Position numbers and translations under genes: made by a program. Shown here one piece after another: positions 49,350 to 60,249 of a stretch of 64,000 bases of DNA. Numbering within the stretch: position 1 is the first letter of the stretch; the number at the start of each line of letters is the position of its first letter. Source of the DNA: Molossus alvarezi (lineage: Eukaryota; Chordata; Mammalia; Chiroptera; Molossidae); NCBI GenBank assembly GCA_037176705.1, contig CM073889.1:106843890-106907889 (forward strand). Direction: 5' to 3'. Below the pieces are notes generated by a model. That model was not told the DNA's origin. It worked only from the letters and a program-made list of their open reading frames with translations, and did not search any database.

Positions 49350-51446
49350 AAAGCAAGCCCTTAAAAATCTATAGATTCCTGAGAAGCAAGATAAAAAGAG
49401 GCATTGCAAAAATGAGATCTGAGGGGGATTTTTTTGTTTTTCATGTTTCTTCACATCCATTCTCAGCCTTTCTTCACCCTGCTCTTAGCTCCAGAAAGCT
49501 CACCCATAAGGACTAGATCAATATGATGCTTTGTTGGAGCTTCTGTTTGGAGATTTAAGGGTAAAAGAGTGTGAGATCCAGTTGTTAATCATGTCAGCAT
49601 CCATCCTGCTGTGTTGGCTCAGACTGTCTGTACCAAAGGCTCCTGTCAAGAGGCTCTTCATATCATTACTCTCTTGAATTCCTAGAATCACTGTCTTCCC
49701 TTGTCCCTTCAATCCTGGAAGTAGGAATCGCTCCTAGCTGTTGGTAGCACATTTCACATAATCTACAGAAACGCTGGCCACCAAAATCCCAAGTCTAGGA
49801 TCTCCCAGAGGAAGCAGAGTTATGTGGAAGCCATAATTCTTAGATGGGCTTCCCATGCGTCTATGGCAGAAACCACCTCCAGCCACAGACCAAGCTCTTA
49901 CAGAACTAGTAAGCTCAGATATTATGAGCTCATGTGCAACACTCAGATATTTCACTCTCCTAATACAAATAGAGATCTGGTTTGAAAATAAGTATTATCT
50001 TTCTCCTCCCCTAGTGGTATGGTGACCCAGTCCCCCTCTATCGTAAAACTTTTCTACTTACCACTAACTTCTTGATGTCTTTGTCTTTATTTTCTCCTTA
50101 ATAACACCATCCTTTTTTGATTCTCCCAAAGCCTGTCTACAGGTTTTTTTAATACTCCCCTTACTAAACTCTCCTCAATTATCCACTTTGAATATGCCAT
50201 CTTTTTCCTGCTGTGACCCTGAGTGACAGAAAAAAAAGAAGAAAAAAAACAATAACGATTAACCATCAGGGAAATTGGATCCTGAAAAATTAATACAGCA
50301 AGTTACAGATAAATATTTGAGAGCTGTCAGCATAAAGGTATTAGTTGATAGCACCAAAGTATGTGAATTCGTCAGGAATTACACAGAAAATCAAGAGGTT
50401 AAAACAGAAATTGAAGGACAACCACAAAGAGGAAGCAAAATGAGAAAAAACAGGTTCACAAAAGAGCAGAGAGACAGGAGGAAAATCACAGAAGTCAAGC
50501 GTCAGAGACTAAAAGGATAAGGACTGAGGAAAGCCTTTGAATATAGTCAGGGGTTCATTGGTTATCATCCAGAGGACCAGTGCCACTCAGTGAATTAAGA
50601 TTGAAATCAGCTCGTGGACAGCCACAAGTTCTCTGGGGCTTCTATTGTGTGGGCCTATCCAGGTTGCACTCAACATTATATAGAAGCAAACTTTTTACAT
50701 GTGCATGGATACTTTTAGCAGATGTTACTGCAGGGTGAGGCTTTTGAGGTAATTTTCCCCTCTCCTCTATATTCTCTAAATTTCTTCAATAATTATAAAT
50801 AGTGTGTACACACACACACACACACACACACACACGAAAGCAAGGCTGGAAAAAAAATCCCCTACAAGAATTTTACAAAGAAGATCCAGGGAAAGTTCCT
50901 TCCTTGCCCTGTTAGTAATAACTAAAAAATAACGCTCATAGTTAATTGGTCTCCCTGTCATTTAGTGAATGCTTAACTTTGTTAAGTAAAAGAAGCTCTT
51001 GGTGGATGGAATTTCCCCAAAAGATGTTATGATTTTTCTTCTAAATTTACTTAAACCACCCTAAAAACTTCAGTTCCTGGAATTTCCATAAAAATTTTAG
51101 TGAAAACTTACAGACCCCAGTACCTCTGCAAGGATAACTTGTGATTATTCTTAACATGGATGGTACACTCTTTCTGTTCCTGAGATTAACATTCAGAAGT
51201 ACTAAATGGCTGCACATAAACTGCCCCCACCCCATCCCTTTCTTGGCCATGGCAGGCATCACTATTAGTTGCCATGGTTTCCCAGAGTCTGTCTAGACTT
51301 AGCCTGAGAATTCCATTCAGCAGCACCCACTACCAGTCAGCACTCAAGATGAACCTATTTGCCATCCCACATTTTACTATGACTATCATATCCTGAAATT
51401 CACAGTTCTCAAACTGTATTGAGTTCATAAAAATGTGGGTTCCCTC
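49350..51446. other. Intergenic, about 2 kb without named repeat
   Basis: A CA microsatellite lies at about 50806-50835. An open frame of 81 codons with a basic C-terminus (50275-50520) has no recognisable domain. No splice or promoter context seen. Confidence 0.35.
50806..50835. repeat. CA microsatellite
   Basis: About 15 uninterrupted CA units. Confidence 0.9.
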
Positions 51447-51650
51447 TGGGTCAGTGAGGCTCAGTGGATTGGGTGACGTTCCATGGACTGAGAGGTCCCA
51501 GTGTGATTCCTGGTCAGGGCACATGTCCGGGTTGTGAACTCAATCCCTAACAGGCAGGAGGCAATCGATGGTTGTTTCTCTCTCACAATGATATTTCTAT
51601 CTCTCTCTCTCTTCCTGTCTCTCTAAAAAAAATCAATAAAAAATTTAAAC
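51447..51650 (+). mobile_element. VES SINE, diverged
   Basis: Plus-strand copy, TCAGTGAGGCTCAGTGGATT head, AATCAATAAAAAATTT tail. Confidence 0.85.
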
Positions 51651-51670
51651 ATTTTTAAAAATAAAAAGAA

Positions 51671-51784
51671 GCCCTGGCCGGTTTGGCTCAGTGGTTGGAG
51701 CATCAGCCTACAGACCCGAGAGTCCTGGGTTCGGTTCCCGCTAAAGGCATGTGCAAAAAAATTTAAAAAATAAATAATATAAAT
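51671..51784 (+). mobile_element. VES SINE, head-only copy with target duplication
   Basis: Head from GCCCTGGCCGG to CCGCTAAAGGCATGTGC (51754), then an A-rich tail. AAAAATAAAAAGAA lies at 51657-51670 and 51785-51798. Confidence 0.9.
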
Positions 51785-51859
51785 AAAAATAAAAAGAAAG
51801 CTAGATATTTAGACAAATATTTCCATCACCTTAGCCTCTGAAATAAAAATCCATATTTT

Positions 51860-52110
51860 AGCCCTGGCCAGTTTGGCTCAATGGTAGAGCATCGGCCTGT
51901 GGTCCAGAGAGACCAGGGTTCGGTTCCCGCTGGGGGCATGTACCTTGGTTGCAGTTTGTCCCTGGCCCTGGTTGGGTCGTGAGGGTGGCAACCGCTAGAT
52001 GTGTCCCTTTCGCGTCGATGTTTCTCTCTCTTCCTCTCTCTCCCTCCCACTCTATCTGAACAAAAAATGGAAAAATGTCCTTGGGTGAGGATAAAAAAAA
52101 AAAAAAAAAT
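51860..52110 (+). mobile_element. VES SINE
   Basis: Near full-length plus-strand copy with A-tail. AAAATCCATATTTTA repeated on both sides. Confidence 0.95.
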
Positions 52111-52289
52111 CCATATTTTAACTTTTTAACAGAGTGTGTTGGGGGTTGGAATTACTGAAAACCTACACATAACTACCTGTAACTATGTTTTCAGTTAATC
52201 ACTTGTAAAGAGAGTTCTCACTTGCTTGTGGTAGTGCAGTAGATGTCTGGCTGGAGTATACAGACAGGGAAGAAATGATAAAACTCTTT

Positions 52290-52507
52290 AAAAAAATTTT
52301 TTTTCTTTATTGATTTTAGAGAGAGAGGAAAGAAGAGGGAGAAAGATAGAAACATCAATGAGAGAGAACATCGATTGGCCACCTCTTGCATGTCCCCCAC
52401 TGGGGATCAGGGCCCACAACCTGGGCATGTGCCCTGACTGGGAATCCAACCAGTGACCTCTTGGTGCATGGGTCAATGCTCAACCACTGAGCAACACTGC
52501 CAACTCT
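52290..52507 (-). mobile_element. VES SINE
   Basis: Minus-strand copy of the ATCAATAAAG-tail subfamily. AACTCTTTAA/AACTCTTAAG flanks are an imperfect duplication. Confidence 0.9.
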
Positions 52508-52799
52508 TAAGAGAGGCTTTCACTGTATCCAAAGGCCTCTCAGGCATGCCCTCCAGCACACACACACACATATCAGTTGGCCCATTCCCAAGTAACAAAA
52601 TCTGCATCTTTGGATTACATCTGAGGACCAGGCAATGAAGGCATTCAGTAAAAATGAAATGTATATTAGTGAAGTCTATACAACAAAGAAGTGGTTATGT
52701 ATACAATGCTGAAAACAATGTTTTCCATCAAAATTCAGTATATTAAAATAAAAATGAAAGTAGGAAGATCAGACCTGTTGTAACACTGTGTTGTGCTCA

Positions 52800-52920
52800 C
52801 GGTAGATGTAACTGTCTCCCTGCCAGACTTTGAGCAAGTTGACCAAAGAACCAGCTCTTTGCATTACCTGAATGCCCAGCTCAGCATAGTGTCCAACACT
52901 AAATGTTGAATAAATGACTC
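52800..52920 (+). mobile_element. L2 LINE 3' end fragment
   Basis: TCCCTGCCAGACTTTGAGCA followed by CTAAATGTTGAATAAATGAC is the usual L2 3' terminus. Confidence 0.65.
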
Positions 52921-54429
52921 TTTCCACTTTGGAGAATTAAATTTAGGGCAAGTGAAAGAAAGTACAGTACTAGTTCATGAAGAGGGAAGTAAAGTACTCA
53001 GAGCCACTATTTAATCCATATTTCTTTAAAAAATTGCTTTATTTGAAAGAATTTAAGTGGTCAGAATAGAAGAAGGGGGAGGAGAGGAGAAAGAGGAGGA
53101 GAATAAGATGAAGAAGAGGAGGAAGAGGGAGAAGAAGGTGAGAAGCTGCCTACTCCATTTTGGTAGTCATTGACTGGGGGGGGGGGCTCCCCAAGACGAG
53201 TATGCTCTTAATTAATTTCATCTTGCTCAGGCATTTGCCAGGGGCTATGCCAAGAATAAGTAACCCCAGCTGGAAAGCTGAGGTGACCCCAAGAAGCTAA
53301 TAGCAGGAACAGGGCACAAAACACTGTCCATGGAGCTGGGAAGTGGTTTCTCCTGGAAGGGGAATCTGGGTAGTGCACCTGTGTGTCTTCCACGGTCCAC
53401 AATTTTCAGTACACGGATCCTTTTCTTCACAGAGGTTTCAGGAGCAACTCTTCCAGGGCTTTGGTGGTCCTTTCATCCTGATAGGACACAGAAGAGAGAG
53501 GTTAGTAGGACAAACTACAGCACCTGGTAACAGGGTCACAAGTGACACTCATCACCTTCTCCTTTACTATCCTATTTTCCTCTTGCTGATCATGGTAGCT
53601 TGGTGAGGCGCCCCAAACCCTTATTTGTGAGGACCTTGAGCACCCCAATCTCATCACCTTCACTTCTCCTTAGAAGGCATGAGTATAGAACAAATATACT
53701 TCTTTAAAAAGACATCCTGTTACTTAGAAAGAAATGGTTTGATTCAGTGGAATTCATAAGATAGGGATAAAAATAAGTCTTAAAACAGTTGATGTTCATG
53801 TCATATAAGAAGTGCAAGGGGAAGCTCTTAAATAGCTGTAATCATACAAAACCATACAAAGAACACTTATTTAACTATTCTTCTGCAACATGGTCAAGTG
53901 TGAGGACCCTCAGTGCTAATGTGAAGACTCTGTCCATGAAATGACTTCTAGGGAAACGGGTCCACTAAAGAAAGAACAGAATCAGCAAAGCACTGGGCAC
54001 TGTGGAGGATACCAAACCACATATTCACAATTTAGATGAGGAAAAAAATAATTGCACACATGAAACAATCCAAAAATGATGGTGACAATGAGGTCACTGT
54101 AAGACCACTGGGCAGCATGATAATCTCCCTTTTTAGAAATTTGTAAAATGGAGGAACAATTCTTCTTGTCTTTTGGAGAACTAACTTGGAATTTAGGAAG
54201 TCCAGGAAGTATTGGTGTGTAGTAGGGTAATTAACACTAAATTCTAAAGACAGAGTGATACTTAAGTCTCTTTAATGCCTATGGCATTAAAATGTAGCAT
54301 ATTGAATTCCCAAGCCTTATGCCATGGGTTCCATTTATGATTCTGTTCTGGTGACAATGATACATTTTTTGTTCAAACAACAACAATGGAAACTTATCTT
54401 CTTCCTCTCTGTCTTTCCCACCTAACTTA
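52921..54429. other. Intergenic, about 1.5 kb
   Basis: Contains a homopurine GA-rich tract (about 53065-53147) and an 11-base G run (53176-53186). The rest looks unique and no gene is supported. Confidence 0.4.
53065..53147. repeat. Homopurine GA-rich tract
   Basis: About 80 bases almost purely G and A on the plus strand, with only isolated T. Confidence 0.85.
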
Positions 54430-55155
54430 CATGATGCATTTCTGTCAGATTAATGTTTGTGGCTGACACACTCTCCTTGAGTGCAGGTGAAACCTATGAC
54501 TTGCTTCTAACCAATAGAATATGTCAAAGTGCCTGGCCGGTGTGGCTCAGCGGTTGAGCATTGTCCCATGCACCAAGAAGTCGCCGGTTCAATTCCCCGT
54601 CAGGACACATGCCCAGTTTGTGGGCCAAATCCTCAGTGGGGGGCATGTAGGAGGCAGCAAATCGATTTATCTCTCAGTGATATTTCTATCTTTCTGTCTC
54701 CCTTCCTCTCTCTCTTAAATCAATAGAGAAAAAAAAAGAATAAAAAAAAAAGAATATGGCAAAGGTGATGGGCCGTGACTCCCTTGATGAGTTTACTATC
54801 TATAGCTTTATCTATATAGCTTTATCTAGATAGCCATATGACTTCATCTTTCTTGTGTTCAGTAAACCCCTTTTGCTGGCTCTGAAGAAGCAAGCTGCCA
54901 TGTGGTGAGAGAGCCTTTGGTAAGGACCATGTGGCAAGGAACTGTGGGTGGCCTGTAGGACCTCAGTCATACAGCCACAGGAAAGGACTGAGCCCCAGTC
55001 AACCTCCAGACGAGAATGTAGCCTGTGTGAGCATGTGCAGAGGACCCAGGAAAGCTGTGCCTGAACTCCTTTCCCCTGGACATGGTGAGGCAATAAATGC
55101 ATGTGCTTAAGCCACTAAATTTGTGGTAATTTGCTATACAAAAATATAAACAAAT
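54430..55155 (+). mobile_element. MaLR (MLT1-type) LTR interrupted by a SINE
   Basis: TTGCTTCTAACCAATAGAAT, GGCAAAGGTGATGG, and the end GCCACTAAATTTGTGGTAAT are classic MLT1 words. An old solo LTR with no internal genes, split by the SINE at 54531. Confidence 0.88.
54531..54755 (+). mobile_element. VES SINE inside MLT1 LTR
   Basis: Plus-strand copy, tail AATCAATAGAGAAA. AGAATATGTCAAAG before and AGAATATGGCAAAG after show the landing site. Confidence 0.93.
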
Positions 55156-55184
55156 TCAATATTGTTAGGAAACGCATCCTCTAT

Positions 55185-55800
55185 GTATTGGTCCAAAGTA
55201 TTCAATGGCTTTTCATTGACTTCAGAATAAAGTCTAAAAAGCTTATAAGGACATTCAAGGCCTCTCATAATATTACCTTATCTGGGTCAGTCTGATAAAG
55301 ACTGTACCAACCTAAAAAAGAGTTCCAGGGCAAAGATTGACTGTTGAAGGAGTCCCTCATGTGGCAGAAATAGCTAGGTCTTCATGCCAGTTTCCCTATA
55401 CCTATACTTCATGTCCCCTGCACTTCCCCCCAATTTAACTTCCTGTTTATTGTATATACTCATGTTTTACATTTCAATACCAGCAACAAAGTTATTTTCA
55501 TTTTCCAATTCTTCCTATTCCAAATCCTAACCATTTTTCTAAAATCAAATGTGATTATTCCTACTCACCCCAATCTAGAAGTAATTTATTTCTCGTTTCC
55601 ATTATTTCTTATGTTGCATATTTCTCATACAGCACTGTATTATAGCCATACATCTTGGTAGACATTTGTCATTCCTTTTAGTTGCCCAGCATCCAACATA
55701 CCTTTCAATGTTTAGGGAATTCTCTGTTTTGTGAGTCTTGGTGGAAAATGGAGTCTGCCTTTCTCTATAGGAGCTAACCATATCAAATTCTCACTTTCTC
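55185..55800 (+). mobile_element. L2 LINE fragment
   Basis: ATTCAATGGCTTTTCATTGA, CAGAATAAAGTCTAAAAAGC, ACATTCAAGGCCTCTCATAA open it and CTTCATGTCCCCTGCACTTC follows, in the L2 sense order. Confidence 0.7.
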
Positions 55801-56718
55801 AGCATTGGTTTCGATTAAGGTTCAATAAATATACAAATTGAACTGAATGTATTGATTATTTAAATATTTTAAGATTTTTGTATAATTCCTCCAGATGAGA
55901 GGAATAAATAAGTTATTCAAATAAATATACTCAGAATCATCCAGCTGAAGTCACAAGTCCTAATTTTGAGGAAGGTTATATATGTAAACAGATAATACAT
56001 GTGAATAGAAATGTGTGACTTTTTCTGAATGAGAGCATTTCATTAATTAATGTTTGAATATTTATTTTAGTCCTATAGCTCAAGAGATTGCACACACATA
56101 TATAGACTTTGGCAATAAATTTTGTGAAATTGGTAGAGAGGGCCCAGAGTGTTAATAGTTTGAAAGCTTCTCATTAATATTCCTAATCAGCTTTGTATTC
56201 TTAGGAAAGTATTTGAAACATAGTAAGTATTTGATTAAGATAAGTTTAACACAAGAGTCAACTTTATGTAGGAAAGATAGCTTATAGATTTCACTTATAA
56301 ACTAAAGAAGCTTTAATGTAACCAAAATTATCCTGTGGTAACCACTGTCTGTTCCTGTATTTCCAGAAAGATACTTATAAATTATAACAAGATTATGAAC
56401 TTTGCATCTTAAAGGTACCCATCTTTACAACAGATGGAGTGAGTATATTGAACCCAACAGGCTAAGGAATTTATTTCTTCTATTTAACATTATTTCCCCG
56501 CTTCTCCCTCCCCCCATCCCAACTCATGTGATTGTAAGGCAGTCAAAAGTCAAAGAAAACCATAGAATTTCAGTTCGCAATCTAAGACAATTCCAAATTA
56601 TTGATTTTCAAGTGTTCTATTAACTTTAGTGGTCAACATTTTTAGTTTTTCTCATTATAGTGGCAAAGAGAGCTCGTTTCTACAAATGAACGGAAACAGC
56701 AAAAAAAAAACCACCAGA
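55801..56718. other. Intergenic spacer
   Basis: AT-rich, nothing recognised. Confidence 0.4.
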
Positions 56719-56905
56719 ACACCCTGGCCAGGTAGCTCTGTTGGTGTTCTCTCGATACCCTAAGGTTGTGGGTGCAATCTCTGGTTAGGGCACATACAAG
56801 AAGCAACCAAAGAACACACAACTAAGTGGAACAACAAATCGATGTTTCCCTCCCTCTCTTTCTCCCTTCCTCTTTCTAAAATCAATCCAGATTTTTATTT
56901 TTTAA
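56719..56905 (+). mobile_element. VES SINE, diverged
   Basis: Plus-strand copy, ACCCTGGCCAGGTAGCTCTG head and AAAATCAATCCAGA tail. Confidence 0.8.
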
Positions 56906-56916
56906 AGAGAAAACAC

Positions 56917-57165
56917 TGCCTGGCCAGTTTGGCTCAGTAGTTAGAGCATTGGCCTGCGGTCAGGGGGCACATACCTGGGTTGCAGTTTGTCCCTGGCCTT
57001 GGTCAAGGTCTTGTGGAAGGCAACCAGTTGATGTGTCCCTCTCACATCAATGTTTCTCTTCCCCCCCTCTCTTCTCCCCTTTCTCTCCCTCTCCCCACGT
57101 CCCTCCCACTTTATCTGAAGATAAATAGAAAAACATCCTTGGGTGAGAATTTAAAAAAAAAGAGA
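56917..57165 (+). mobile_element. VES SINE
   Basis: Plus-strand copy missing about 20 bases in the box B region (GCGGTCAGGGGGCACATACC). AGAGAAAACACTG before and AGAGAAAACATCAG after. Confidence 0.9.
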
Positions 57166-57734
57166 AAACATCAGAGGGCCTAAAACATGCCAAATGGCCT
57201 AGTGAAGGAAAAGGGGTATGCCACCCAGGACATTGATGGGTGTGTAATGTGTTGCTGGGAGGAGGACTTCTAAGCTGGGAAGGAGGGGAGAGAAAAGTTT
57301 GCCATTTGCAGGTGTAAAAAATTTCAATAATAAATTGAGTCCTTTTGCCCAGACCATTTTCCTCCCTTTTGGCAAATTAGCAAGGACATTATCCTGTCGG
57401 AAGTAGTTGTTTCTGTCCTGTTCTAGTCCCTTAACCTCCTGCTTCAGGCCTATTCAAATAGAATTTCTGAATCTACTGAATCAGAAACTTCATTTTAACA
57501 AGTTCCCCAGCTGATTTGAATACACAGCAACTTTTGAGGACTACAGTAGAAGTCTTACTTGTCCTATAAATCCATTAATGAGATTATAAAGGAAAAACAA
57601 AGCCATGGAATGAACATATTTTTTATCTTTTTAACAGAACTGACATTGGCCACCAGAATGGCACCAGTTTTCCCTAGGCTACCATTCCTTTATTCATTCA
57701 ACAAATATTTGGGAGGAAGATAAGCAACATAATA
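57166..57734. other. Intergenic spacer
   Basis: A fragment near 57460-57560 (AACAAGTTCCCCAGCTGATT) resembles a MER-type hAT MITE end. CCTTTATTCATTCAACAAAT near 57686 resembles an antisense L2 terminus. Both are too short to define. Confidence 0.4.
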
Positions 57735-57920
57735 AGTAATTAACATTTGTTGAGCTCGTTTAATCTCTAAACATCTATGAGGTTATTGCCTATTATACAA
57801 AATATGGGGAAATTGAGGGGCATGAAGAGACGTAGCGACACGACCCAGAAGACACCGACAGTGTTCACGGGAGGAACCGGGATCCTCTCTGGATGCAGAA
57901 CTCAGGCTCCACCACTCTCC
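57735..57920 (-). mobile_element. MIR SINE
   Basis: Antisense MIR: GTTGAGCTCGTTTAATCTCT, CTATGAGGTTATTGCCTATT, GGGGAAATTGAGGGGCATGA. Confidence 0.75.
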
Positions 57921-58243
57921 GCCGCCCACACGGAGTACATTCATTCTTTCTCCTCTGCGGGAATGTTGCACAAGGTCAGACTTCCTCTAGTCAAGTCTCT
58001 ATCTGGCCCTCTGTGGTAGGCAACCACCAAATTTGGAGGTCAGAGGAAATCATTAACCAACTTCCATAGCTAACACTTTCCAGGCTCTAGGACCGAGTCA
58101 CGGGGCCAGAAGAATGAACTTGCAACCTCCTGGTCACAAGGAGCAAACACCAACACTTGCCATTTCAGGCTTCCCTCCATCTTGGTCCTCCCAGCATGGG
58201 CATTGGAGGCGAGAAGAGAGCCTAGACCACACTTCCCATAACC

Positions 58244-58255
58244 AAAATGGCAGCC
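58244..58255 (+). promoter_or_regulatory. YY1-type site (AAAATGGCAGCC)
   Basis: AAAATGGCAGCC matches the AANATGGC core bound by YY1, about 130 bases upstream of the presumed WDR7 first exon. Confidence 0.5.
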
Positions 58256-58427
58256 GTGCACTCCTTGCCCACAGCTGACCCCTTCCCCGCGGCTCCGTCT
58301 CCTTGGTTCCAGCCTAGGCCAGGCGTGTAGGGAAACGTTAGCATTCCCCCCGCCCCCGCCTCATTTTTTTGCGACAGTTGCAGCGAACGTTACGGCAGTC
58401 GAGGCCGGTGTCAGCTGATTTACCGCA

Positions 58428-58450
58428 GCGGCGGCGGCGGCGGCGGCGGC
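58428..58450 (+). repeat. GGC trinucleotide repeat in leader
   Basis: Nearly eight uninterrupted GCG/GGC units inside the probable WDR7 first exon. Confidence 0.9.
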
Positions 58451-58605
58451 AGTAGCGGCGCCCTGCAGCCCGGGTGGGGAGGCGGCGGCTGGGCTGGGGT
58501 TGCGGTCCCAAAGATTTTCGCACCCCACAGTCATCTTAGATCCGTCCTTGTTTTGTGCTCCTTTGCCGGGAGGTCTACCGGTGGTCCGACAGACAACATC
58601 ACGGC

Positions 58606-58622
58606 ATGAGATGAAGCTGTGA
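58606..58622 (+). promoter_or_regulatory. WDR7: Two overlapping mini-uORFs
   Basis: ATG AGA TGA (58606-58614) and ATG AAG CTG TGA (58611-58622) overlap and end just before the splice donor. Confidence 0.6.
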
Positions 58623-58889
58623 CAGGTAGGAAGGGGGATTTCGAGCCTCCCCAAGGGGATCTCCGGGGCGGGATGTGCCCGCAACGTGGAGGTCACGGGG
58701 CTGGGGGTCAGGGGTCACAGCCCGCGCCCTCCGGTGGCGGCGCCAGCTGTCAGAGCTCTGCTGCTGGAAGCTCCGTGCTGTGCTGCGCCTGACGTTCAGG
58801 CCCCCAGCGAAGCGCCGTTGCCCGGGTCGTGGCTCTTGCCAGGGGGTTTGGGGCTCCCTGGCCTGGTAAGTGACATTTGCTTCTGGTGA

Positions 58890-59603
58890 CACAGGCTTTG
58901 GGCTTGAGATGGGACCGCTCTGCTTTCGGGCAGTCTAAACCGGGCGCGGTGGTTCGTGATGATGGGTGGGTGGTTATTGACAGTGTTTTCCGGCAATGTG
59001 CTGGTTTGCGGGGTACTTATGGCCCCTGCTTACCCGCTGGTACTCCTCTTTAGTTTGCCCTTGCCTAAGGTATTGAGACGGCTGTTAGGGTTTCATCTTT
59101 GAGGTGCCACCTGCCCGTCCTCATCCCTCTGCTCCATACTTGGTCTAAGAGGACCTGCCCCTTCCTGTCACCAGTGGGACGCAGCGCTCCGGAGCAGTGT
59201 GCTTGGAGTCAGCACTGCCTGCCTTTGGTTCACAAATTGCGTTTTAAGTTTTGATTCACCTTTGCTCTGTCAGTTTCTCAGGCGCTAGGCAGACTTGGCT
59301 GGTTCTTAGAGTTTGCAACAACGGTAGCTACACCGCTGGCCGCATTAGTATTGTTACTGTTGATTTTAGCATCCAATGAAAGCTGCAGCTTGTTTTCACC
59401 GCAACGTTTTGCCAGCAAAGGAAGACAAGCTATGTCTCCTTCAGATGTTAATTGCTTAGGGCTCCATGGACAAGGTGGCAAAAATCGCCAGTTGTATGAG
59501 AAATTGTATGTTTTTTTTTGAAATTTTGTTACACACCCACGTTTTCTTGTTTTATAAGGAATTTGTGACAGAATGAAGTGGAGAGGACTTTAAAAGTGAA
59601 AAT
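58890..59603. other. Start of WDR7 intron 1 (presumed), unique
   Basis: GC content falls gradually from the island. No repeat recognised until the SINE at 59604. Confidence 0.45.
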
Positions 59604-59842
59604 AGCCGTGGCCGGTTGTTAAGTGGTTAGAGCGTCGGCGCAGAGTCACGGGTTCAAGTCCGGTCAAGTGCACATATCTCCATTGCCGTTTGTTCCCCCG
59701 CCCTGGTCAGGGTCGTGCAGGAGGCAACCAGTCGCTGTGTCTCTCTCACATGCATGTTTCTCTCTCTACCCCCTCTTCTTCCCTCCCACTCGGACTGAAG
59801 ATAAATGGGAAAATAACCTATGGTGAGGATTTAAAAAAAAAG
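59604..59842 (+). mobile_element. VES SINE
   Basis: Plus-strand copy, tail TATGGTGAGGATTTAAAAAA. AAGTGAAAAT duplicated on both sides. Confidence 0.93.
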
Positions 59843-60249
59843 TGAAAATGTGTTGAAGTGCTTTTATTACTATGAAGAATCAAAAACTGCCTTGATTTCA
59901 TCCAAAATAACAGGTCATAATTATTTCAAATTGGAAAAATTTGAGCCTTGTATCTTATGATTTTATTTTTATCTTGCATATAAATTATGTTTTGAACTAA
60001 AGGAAGTGGGATAGTTTATGTAACAATCTTAGCATCTAAAACTTTAAAAGTAGTGAGCTGGTTTTGTGTCTTTGTCATGATAGGGTAGGATATCATTTAA
60101 CTTTAGTGATGTGCTCCTTGTTTGGTGTGAGGCCTTAAAGTTTGTTTTGGACCTCAGGTGCAAAGGATTGAATTAATCTTTCTCAATGATATTCAATTGG
60201 GCTGTTTAAGGAATGTCCCTTGATTTTTTTGTTTTTCATTCTGTTTTTT
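59843..60249. other. Presumed WDR7 intron 1, spacer
   Basis: Nothing recognised. Confidence 0.4.

Larger units (their letters stand above)
58380..58625 (+). other. WDR7: Probable WDR7 non-coding exon 1
   Basis: Plus-strand leader ending at a good donor (GACAG, then GTAGGAAG) with the splice after 58625. It contains no long frame, only two tiny uORFs at its end, which fits a 5' UTR exon whose coding start lies in the next exon, outside the window. WDR7 is a WD-repeat protein (Rabconnectin-3 beta) acting with DMXL proteins on the V-ATPase. The name comes from synteny, not from coding sequence. The left edge is estimated. Confidence 0.6.
58250..58830. promoter_or_regulatory. WDR7: CpG island, probable WDR7 promoter
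   Basis: Strong local rise of GC and CpG with no repeat inside. It lies 12 kb upstream of and divergent from TXNL1, matching the head-to-head order TXNL1-WDR7 known in mammals. The gene name rests on that synteny. Confidence 0.7.

Noticed and set aside
58361..58892. Frames of 97-111 codons across the second CpG island, including a polyalanine run
   Set aside because: Polyalanine comes from the GGC repeat read on the other strand. Typical of CpG islands, with no conserved protein recognised.
2296..59842. tRNA genes (box A and box B-like motifs in many places)
   Set aside because: Every hit lies in the head of a VES SINE and lacks a proper cloverleaf end. These are tRNA-derived SINEs, not tRNA genes.
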